Of a DNA stretch of 64,000 nt, positions 55,386 through 64,000 are shown piece by piece; the stretch's first letter is position 1, and each line of letters opens with the position of its first letter. The stretch covers positions 5,627,538 through 5,691,537 of the forward strand of contig JASKMD010000029.1 in the NCBI GenBank assembly GCA_030144725.1. The letters are read 5' to 3'. The notes under the pieces were generated by a model. It was not told the origin of the DNA. It worked only from the letters and a program-made list of their open reading frames with translations, and did no database searches. The stretch comes from Haematococcus lacustris. Taxonomy: Eukaryota > Chlorophyta > Chlorophyceae > Chlamydomonadales > Haematococcaceae. The position numbers and the translations under genes were made by a program.

Positions 55386-58300
55386 CTAACAGGCAGGCCA
55401 CGATCCCAACCTTAGCATCGCTTGGCTGCTGCCAGACGCGCGCTCCAGCTCCTGCACTCGAGCTAGCAGCGCCTGAGCCAGAGCGTGGGCCTGCAGACAC
55501 ATGGCACACCGCATGCGCACCTGCGACTTGAAGGACTCGAAGGAGACACGTGCCCCTTTCCCCCCACTCCCCCTTCCCCGCCCTGCTCTACGTAGCATGC
55601 ATATACTGTCGTAACCTACACGACTGACGGGGTGTGGCGTAGAGTAACAACAACCCTAGGGATACAATACTTGCCCAAACCGCTTGCCTACCAAGCATCA
55701 TCTGGGGATCAAGGGTACAGTACTCACCTGGTGTGGCGTGCTCAACCCACAGGCTGACAGGCGTGCTCGCCACCGTTCCTGCGCCTGGCCACCTTCTTGG
55801 CTAAAGCGGTGCCGTTCCTGCAGCTGTTCAACCATTTGCGGCTGCTGATGTTGCCATGCCAAGCTGTCATTGCCATGCTGTTGTTGTTGGTGGTGGTGCA
55901 TGTAGGCGTGCAAGCAGTCAACGAGGCTGAAGAAGCGCAGCGCCACCAACACGCCTTGGCTTGGTCTGTCCGCGACGTATTCAAACTCTCGAGCTGCAAG
56001 CCCCATGTCGGCACCACGGGAGGGTGAGGAAGAGCCCGGAGCCAATGTGGCGGCCGGTGATGACGGCTCAATTGTCAAGTCTAGTACCTGCCTCCTACTG
56101 TCACTGCTGTTGCTGCCACTTGCAAGCTTGTTGACGCTGCTGGCCCCAGCGCTGTCCTCCATGGCTGCGCTACGGTTCCCCTCTGGGCGTCCGGCTCCAA
56201 CAGCCCACAGCAGTCTATGCAGCGCTACTGCCCGGTAGCTCAGCCAGAGGCCAGGGGCGCTGTGTGTGACGAGGCTGAGAGCCAGGGCATGTGGCCAGGA
56301 CTGCGGCGCGGGCCCTTGCAAAGTCGTGACGCCGTGCCATTGCCGCCAGCCTTCAAGCGTCGAGGTTGTCTGATGTGCGCGAGACTGTGAGGTCGAGGAG
56401 GGGTCCGGGTCGGGGGATACGGAGGGCAAGCTGCTTGTGGGGTGGCTGATGGGCGCAGGGGTCGCGATGGGTGAGGCCTGGGGCGGGGAGGGTTCCGCAG
56501 GCACCGCGTGGCTGTCCACATAAGCTCGCAGCACAGTCCGCTGTTCTGGGTTGCAGTGCTCGTGGAAGTACAGGGCTAGGGGCAGCAGGCAGGGCATGAG
56601 GGCGGCGTTCGACTCCCGCCCGCCGCCACCACAGTCATTCGAGAACGATTGGCGGGCCGCGAACCTGCATGACACGGTGCACATGCGTATGAGGTGTGAT
56701 TGAGGGACTGCGAGCCTAGTGTGAAAGTTGGCTCGGGTGCTGTCCCAGTGCTGCGACACAGTGCGTGTCGAGTGTGTGTCGAGGATGCCTGCCCAGCCTA
56801 TGCCGCAGCCTCACTGCAACATCTACAACAGGCCATGGCCCAGCCAGGCCGGACACTCGGCCCAAGATGATCTGAAGTACGTTTGCTTTGTGTGCACGCC
56901 CACCTGAACAGCAGGCTGGCCATGTCTGCCGCCATGAGGATCAGCCTCAGACCTGGCCCCTCCTCGAGCATCATACGCTGCAGCTTCAGCCCAGCTTCCG
57001 CCTCGCCCTCTGCCTGCATGCCCAACCCCGCTCCCCCAATGCTGTCTTGACTCATTGAGGCACCCACAGCCCGCGCTGCTGCATGCACCCCGTTGCTGCT
57101 GGTGCTGGCATTGCTGGAGCTGGCGGCGTTGCTACGAGAGGAGGGCCGCGAGGGCGTGTCAAGGCACGGGCCGAGGGCCTGCAGGGCCTCCCAGTGCGCC
57201 GCGAGCCCCTCCTCGAGGGCAGTTTCAGGCAGTCGAAGCCCAGGCAGCGGCAGCAGCATGTTGCAGCGAACCTGTGAGCACAGGGCGAGAGGGAGGTGAG
57301 CCGTACGCCGTACCTCGACATCTAACAGTGTGTTCCAACAGCGCAGCCTAGACTCCAGTGACCACAGCGCCTTTGCCTCTACACCATGCGCCCCAGGCCC
57401 ATGCGCCCCAGGCCGTTGCACCCGCCATGCACCCCAGTGATGACGCAGAGCATCCACGAGAAGGCCAGTGTTGACTGAAGTGCTCGCATCAGGGCGTGCG
57501 TAACTAGCAGCAGGGGCTTGTCTGACACACCTCCCCATTGCGCAGGCTCGCGCCATCCCATTCCTTCTTTGGCGTCCTCAGCGAGGCATCTGCCCGCCGC
57601 GCCGCCGCATGGCAAGCTGCGTGGATGACGTTGAAGTAGGTGACGCTCGTGTACAGCGCACGGCAGGGGCTGTTGGCAGGCAGCATGCACATAGGGGGGC
57701 CACCCACAGTCGTCAAACCAGCCTCCCATGCAGCCGTGCTCAGCGCTGCCCTTGCCTCCGCCCCCGCGAGTGCCGTGACTCCGCCAACAACTCCAGCCTC
57801 CCCCTGGCACACACCCGTGCTGCTCCCTGCTCCCTGCACTGGCTCTGCCCCAGCACCGGGAGTCACCCGCCCTGGACCTGCTCCTCCTCGTCCAAGGGCG
57901 CGACGCCCCTGCCCCCCGCGCCTAGCCCCTGCTCGCGCCTCCTGACCTGGCTCCAGGCTGTCCCTGCCGTCTGCCTGGCTCCATGTGTACGGCACCGCCT
58001 TGCAAAACAGGTACACACACAGCAGCTGGCTGGGCTGCAGGCTGTAGCCCTCGTGGCAGACGCAGCAGCGCAGCTCCGCCCCCTGCCTGGCCTCCCGCCC
58101 CTGCTGCTGCTCAGCTGCCTCCTCCTCAGCCTCGAGCGCGGCCAGCTCGGCTGCAAGCTGGCTGCCCGGGGGGCTGTGAGGGGGGAGCAGCAGTGGTGAG
58201 GGAGGCGTGGGGCTGGGTAGGGGGGTTGGGAGCGGCGGTGTGCGGGTGGCTGGCCCCAGGCCTGGGTTGAGGCCGAGGCCATAGCCTGCGTGTCCAGTGG

Positions 58301-61300
58301 GTGGCGAGACGGCTGCCTGACCTGCTGCTGTGTCGGCTGCCTGTGGGGGAGTGCCCGAGGGAGATGTGGTCAGGGCCAGAGGGGGAGGGCGGGCCTGGCT
58401 GGATGGTGCAGCAGGAGTGGAGGGCCCTGCTGCCTGGTCAGGCGGGGGAACGGCTTGCTCCAACACCATCACCCCCTGGCCGTGCCCCTCCTGCTGCTGC
58501 TGTTGCCGCTGCTGCTGAGGCAGCGCACCGGGCACCAGCCTGGGGCTGCTGGGGTTGAGAGGTCCAGAGTGTGCTGCAGCAGCAGCAGGGAAGCCAAGCT
58601 GGACCACCGCGGGGCCTTGCAGACGGTAGGGGGTCAGGCCGCTGCCCAGTCCCGCCGACTCTGCTCCTCTGCTGGCCTCCTGAGGTCCCCCCTCAGGCGC
58701 CCCTGGCACCCCTCCCACCTGGGCCAGGCTGCCGCCATCTAGCCCCCAGCTCACCACCCTGGCTCCTGTGACGCTGCCAGGCGGGGTCACACTTCCAGCC
58801 CCCGGGGTCACACTCCCAGGTGCGCCCTGGGGGGAGGCAGGCAGGCCCATGGCGCGCATCATGGCCTCGCGCCGGCGTGCTGCGAGGATGCGCGCCCGCT
58901 GCCTGCTGTCTTCACGCAGCCGCGCCACCTCTGAGGCCACACTGAGCGGGCCCACGACCGGGCGAGGGGCTGCATCATCATCAGCAGCTGCTGCCCCTCC
59001 CGGTACCGCGAGCTGAAAGTGGCCGTTGCCACTGGCTCTCGCGCTTGGGCCCGTGCTGGTGGCGGGAGGGGTGCTGGTGCTGGTGCTGGTGCTGGTGTCC
59101 GCCCTGGCCTGCTCTGCTGCCGTGCCTGATGCACCAAATGGCTGGCTGAGCGGGGTGGGTTCGTGGAGGTGGAGGTGGGGGGTGGGGTGGAAGGGGGAAG
59201 GGGCGGGGCCAGGGTGGGGCAGCAGGGCGGTGGAGGCGGCTAGGCTGTCGAGCAAGGCTTCCGCCAGGGGGGCCAGGGTGGGTCCTCCACACACCCCCTC
59301 CAGGAGGTGGAGCAGGTGCAGCAGCGGGGGCGCGGGGGAGGGGGGGGCGCTGGGGGGGAGGGAGGGAAAAGGCGGTAGGGGTGGGGGACTGCGGGTGGGG
59401 GAAAGACCCCTCATCGCCCCTCCTCCCCCTCCTGCCCCTCCCTCCCCTCCTTCCCATCTGTCCCCGCCTGCTCCTGCTCTTGCTTCACAAGCGCCAACCC
59501 CTTGAAGGCCGGTCGCCTCTGACCCTTCTCTGCCGCCTGTCTTGCCTGCCCCCTCGACTGCCCACAACCCAGCGCTGCATGCAGCGGTGGCGCTGGCAGC
59601 ATGGCCGCCCACCATGCTGCACAGCAGCTGTAAGGCCAGGGGGAGGCCGGGCAGGCTGAGGGCGGTCTTCCAGGCGGGTGAGGTGGGAGCCAAGCACCAG
59701 GGGGCCAGGGCAGGGGGCAGGGCGGAGGAGGAGGTGGCTGGGGGCGTGGCTGCCTGACTAGAGCCTGGGTGGTGTGCAGGGCTGGGGGCTGGCTGCTGCT
59801 GCCTGGCTGCAACAGGCAATGGCTGAGTTGGCTCCGTCAGGGCGGTAGGCAGGTTGCCAGCTGCAGGCTGGCCATTGCCCGCCTGCTGCCCTGCTGCTGC
59901 TGCTCCTGCTCCTGCTGCTGCTGCTGCTCCTGCTGTTTGGTCCTGGGCGGGTGGTGTAGCTGCTGGTGGTGTGCCCGCAGTGACTGCCTGGGTGGTGCCT
60001 GGCGTGCAGGGACCAGGGCCCAGAGCCGCGGGGGCATCAGGCCGTGTGAACGCGCACAGCAGGTAGGTGGCCAGCTGGTGAGGGACCCCTCGCTGCAGCA
60101 GCAGCCCTCTGAAGGCAGAGCCTGCTCTGGGGCAGGGGTCGGATGCTGTGGCTGGGGTGAGTGTGGCAGGGGGGCTGGGGCTGTCAGTGGGAGGGGGAGG
60201 GGGAGGGGGAGGGGGAGGGGGGCTAGCCGGCTCAACGCCACGGAGGGAGGAGCTGAGAGCTGGAGGGGCTGGGGGTGCGGGGGGGGCTGGGCTGCTGCTG
60301 GCGACACTGGTGGGGGCAGAGGGGTTGCTGAAGGACTACAGGGCGGCAACAAAGTGGGGGCAGGGGTCAGTGGCAGTAGTGGAGGCAGGGAAGGGGATGA
60401 TGAGGGGTTTGAGGAGGGGAGTGTGAGGGGCAGTGAGGAGGGAGGGGAGCAGGGAAGTGAGGGAGGACAATGAGGAGATGTGTCAGAGGAGCTGGATATA
60501 GCAAAGGAGGAGGCACCTCTTTAACCTGCAAGGACCCTGACACTGGCCTGCTACCTGCTACCTGCCGCAGCCTGCCCCTGCCACCAGGCTACAGACTGTC
60601 ACCGCCCCTGCCCCTGCCACCGCCACCTGCCACCGCCACCGCCACCAACGCCTGCTACACTGTCACCGCCCCTGCCCCTGCCCCTGCCCCTGCCACTGCC
60701 ACTGCCACTGCCACCAACGCCTGCTGCACTTCCCCCAGCCGCCGCTGCCACCACCACTGCCACCACCACTGCCACCACCACTGCCACCACCACTGCCACC
60801 ACCACTGCCACCACCACTGCCACCACCACTGCCACCACCACTGCCACCACCACTGCCACCACCACTGCCACCACCACTGCCACCACCACTGCCACCACCA
60901 CTGCCACCACCACTGCCACCACCACTGCCACCACCACTGCCACCACCACTGCCACCACCACTGCCACCACCACTGCCACCACCACTGCCACCACCACTGC
61001 CACCACCACTGCCACCACCACTGCCACCACCACTGCCACCACCACTGCCACCACCACTGCCACCACCACTGCCACCACCACTGCCACCACCACTGCCACC
61101 ACCACTGCCACCACCACTGCCACCACCACTGCCACCACCACTGCCACCACCACTGCCACCACCACTGCCACCACCACTGCCACCACCACTGCCACCACCA
61201 CTGCCACCACCACTGCCACCACCACTGCCACCACCACTGCCACCACCACTGCCACCACCACTGCCACCACCACTGCCACCACCACTGCCACCACCACTGC

Positions 61301-64000
61301 CACCACCACTGCCACCACCACTGCCACCACCACTGCCACCACCACTGCCACCACCACTGCCACCACCACTGCCACCACCACTGCCACCACCACTGCCACC
61401 ACCACTGCCACCACCACTGCCACCACCACTGCCACCACCACTGCCACCACCACTGCCACCACCACTGCCACCACCACTGCCACCACCACTGCCACCACCA
61501 CTGCCACCACCACTGCCACCACCACTGCCACCACCACTGCCACCACCACTGCCACCACCACTGCCACCACCACTGCCACCACCACTGCCACCACCACTGC
61601 CACCACCACTGCCACCACCACTGCCACCACCACTGCCACCACCACTGCCACCACCACTGCCACCACCACTGCCACCACCACTGCCACCACCACTGCCACC
61701 ACCACTGCCACCACCACTGCCACCACCACTGCCACCACCACTGCCACCACCACTGCCACCACAGCAGAGGTGCCCGCCACATGTCACCTGCTGCCACCAC
61801 CTCCCTGGCCCTGCCTGACCTCCCTTTCCCTGCCTGAACGAGCCTCATACCCCTTGCCCCCAGCAGCAGCAGCCCTCCCCGCCGCGCACCTGCAGCAGTG
61901 CTAGAAAGCTGCCCAGCTGGGCTCGATGGCGCTGCGCTTGCTCCTGCGGGGCCGTGTCCAGGTCTGACAGCTGGAGGCTGGGCAAGAAGTGGTCCAGCAA
62001 ACCTACCTGGAAGGTCGAGACACAGCAATGCAGGGCAGGTCATACCGTGTCATGGCATATAGTGTGGGGTCAGGTGGGGTGAGGTCAGGTGGGGTTGGGA
62101 TGAGTCAAGCCCTACAATCCTCAGCCGGCCTGAGAGCTGCATCTACAGCCCACAACCCATGGCTGGCTGGCAGAGTGTCAACAACTGCCACATGAGCCCG
62201 CATGACGGCTCCATGCATGCCCTGCCTCCTCCTCCAGGGGGCCCAGGGACCAGGCAGACCCACCTGCGCTGCCAGGTTGCCATGAGCCAGCAGGGGCAGC
62301 ACGCGGGCCAGCACCTGACCGCACTCCACCCCCCAGGGCAGCAGCGCCAGCGCCTGCAGCCCATCCGCCAGCTGCCTCACCTGACAAGGAAGGCAGGGGC
62401 AGGGGGGAGGGGGGAGCGTGGCTTCACAATACCAGCCACCTACCGGCTATATATAGGCTGTTGCAGCATCTGAAGTGTATGTAGACGGATGGGGTAGTGG
62501 GAGGGTAGCGAGGGCCACATGCCCCGAGGCTACTCTCCTCCATTCATGCACGCCCGACAGCGAGGGCATAGTCTTGTTTTCTTTCTTTCTTTCTTAATCA
62601 GATGGAGGCGGAGGGTTGTAAGCAGGCAATGCAGCAGGGGAGGAGGCATGGCAGCCCCACCTTCCTCTTGCATACCACAATACAGCAATACACTAATACA
62701 ATGACACAATAATGGGATATACAATAATGCAATATTACGTCGACTTTGCTGCATGAGAAGGCAGAGCACCAGCAGCTGCTTACCAGCCACATCCTACTCA
62801 GAGCCATCCCCAGTTACCCAAGTGGCACAAAGTGAGGCACAGGCGCGCTCCCACACCCCTGCATCCCTGAGCAGCACAGGAAACCACCCACCTGTCTGGC
62901 CGCCTGCCCCTCCAGCGCCTGCAGCCCCACCCCTTTCGCCCCCTCACTGCCGGGGTCAGCAGACCCCCCTGACCCCAGCCAGCTCCCCGCCTCATCAGCA
63001 GGCGCAAGGAGGACCCCGTTGAGGAGCTTCACCCTCCCCACGGCACCCTCCTCGGCCACAGCAGCCGCCTCTTGTGCCACGGCCTCCAGCAGCCCTAGCA
63101 GGCTCTTCAGCTCTTGCGCCACTACCACCAGCTCCTTGTCTGCTGCAGGGCTCCAGCCCGGACGCACCACCGCTGCCCCTGCCGCCGTGGCCAGCCCCGC
63201 CCCTCTGCCGCCCCCAGGCTCCTGCCGCGTGTGCGAACGACCAAGTCTGACTGAGGAGGAGGAGGTGGAGGGCTGAGCTGTGTCTGATGTGGCTTGCGTG
63301 AGGCGAGGCAGGGGGCCGGGGCTGGGGTGGCTTGCGTTCCCCAGCAGGACCTGCATGGCTGCATGCACCTCGGCCAGCAGCACGCCCAGAGCACCGTGCG
63401 CCAGCAGCTCGCGGCGGCAGCAGCGCAACCGGCAGGCAGCGGCCAGCAGCTGCAGCAGCAGCGGCCGAGCTGGGGCCAGGAGTCCTGCAGAGGGGAGGAG
63501 GGAAAGTGGACGAGTGCCGGCTGCGTGTGAAGCTCGAGAGGGTGTGGAGGATGACGCGGTGGCAACGGCGGGCGGGGCAGTTCGCTGGTGGCTGCCAAGC
63601 AGCTGCAGCAGCAGCGAGATGCCGGTCAGGCGGGGGGTGGGGCGGCGCTGGCTAGGTGCCCCTGGCCCTTGGCAGCCAGGGCCTTGCTCGGCGCCGCTGT
63701 CAGCCTCGCAGCACAAGGAGGCTGCAGCCGCGTAGTCCTGCTCGGGGTCGGCCTGCTGCCGGGCGCCCGCGGAGGTCAGGGTCTTCACGACAGTCTCGGT
63801 GGCCTCACCGTCCAAGCCGGACAGACGGAAGGTGACGACCATGGGCAGCTGCGGTGCGGCTGTGGGGGGGGAGGCAGCAGCAGCGGAGCTTGCGGGGGTG
63901 GAGGGGGTGGCACGGCGGGGGTGCCCTGAGCCCCCTGCCTGGCGCTCCGCGAAGGTGGCAGCTGCCGCAGCTAGGCGCGACACTCGCGGAGGCTGGCTGG
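55386..64000 (-). CDS. BIG: BIG/UBR4-type E3 ubiquitin ligase, C-terminal part (5' end outside window)
   Basis: Giant calossin-like protein; UBR4 is an N-degron E3 ligase and plant BIG acts in auxin transport and growth. The gene enters from the right edge. Exons: 62892 to beyond 64000 (MVVTFRLSGLDGEATE, then LRCCRRELLAHGALGVLL), 62264-62380, 61890-62006, 57531 to about 60130, 56904-57271, 55728-56664 and 55386-55520 (ends LGSWPAC). The large exon holds the UBR4-type zinc module: CCVCHEGYSLQPSQLL, then TYFNVIHAACHAAARRADA, followed by PKKEWDGASLRNGE, nearly as in plant BIG. Then CNMLLPLPGLRLPE, and FAARQSFSNDCGGGGRESN across the next junction. Long Ala/Gly/Pro-rich inserts, one of about 150 residues inside the zinc module, are not in plant BIG. 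The upstream border of the large exon is uncertain. Confidence 0.9.
60738..61762. repeat. perfect 12-bp repeat (CTGCCACCACCA)n, about 85 copies
   Basis: About 1,020 bp in which successive 60-bp blocks are identical, between two BIG exons (intron 57531-60130 / 61890-62006). All frames are open (Cys-His, Gly-Ser or Val-Ala repeats), which explains the very long spurious reading frames. Confidence 0.97.

Noticed and set aside
60738..61762. Regular repeats as a CRISPR array
   Set aside because: No spacers; contiguous 12-bp units in a eukaryotic intron.
60470..62043. Frames of 370-460 residues with Cys-His, Gly-Ser or Trp-Gln repeats
   Set aside because: All come from the 12-bp intron repeat; the BIG exons on either side are on the minus strand in normal sequence.

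Overview
The window is nuclear DNA from a eukaryote, most likely a chlorophycean green alga of the order Chlamydomonadales (Haematococcus-like). The signs are very GC-rich, intron-dense genes with GT-AG introns, protein matches to plant and algal families (chloroplast SRP54, plant-type BIG/UBR4, plastid lumazine synthase), abundant GC-rich pentamer and hexamer repeats in introns, and an interstitial TTAGGG array. TTAGGG telomeres are, as I recall, reported for part of this order. The species is inference.

Layout. 1-6.2 kb: 3' part of a CLC-type chloride channel/transporter gene (+), with a 500-N assembly gap and tRNA-like SINE debris in one intron. 6.2-15.8 kb: a gene-poor, less GC-rich mobile-element nest. 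Its frame is a large inverted repeat (arms 7329-8642 and 8661-14760) carrying two divergent copies of an HNH-endonuclease-like gene. The right arm has been hit by a 116-bp retroposon-like insert, a 3.7-kb LTR retrotransposon (itself carrying a foldback MITE) and an 893-bp hAT-like element. The left arm keeps the uninterrupted sites. A decayed fragment resembling a Fanzor protein follows. 15.8-22.0 kb: complete chloroplast SRP54 gene (+, 11 exons). 22.5-25.2 kb: a Fanzor gene (-), a eukaryotic TnpB-type RNA-guided nuclease with all three RuvC catalytic residues visible but a frame-broken N-terminal half. 25.6-36.2 kb: transportin-3/MOS14-type importin-beta (+). 37.7-39.7 kb: plastid 6,7-dimethyl-8-ribityllumazine synthase (+). 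40.2-54.7 kb: RELCH-like LisH/coiled-coil/HEAT protein (+), with a telomere-repeat insertion in one intron. 55.4-64.0 kb: C-terminal part of the BIG/UBR4 protein (-), running off the right edge.

The host genes are unrelated housekeeping genes (ion transport, thylakoid protein targeting, nuclear import, riboflavin synthesis, endosomal trafficking, N-degron/ubiquitin pathway) and do not form an operon. The system of most interest is the Fanzor locus with a structured region just 3' of its stop codon, together with the HNH palindrome. At least eight reading-frame breaks lie in or next to homopolymer runs, which points to uncorrected indels in the assembly and should temper any pseudogene call.
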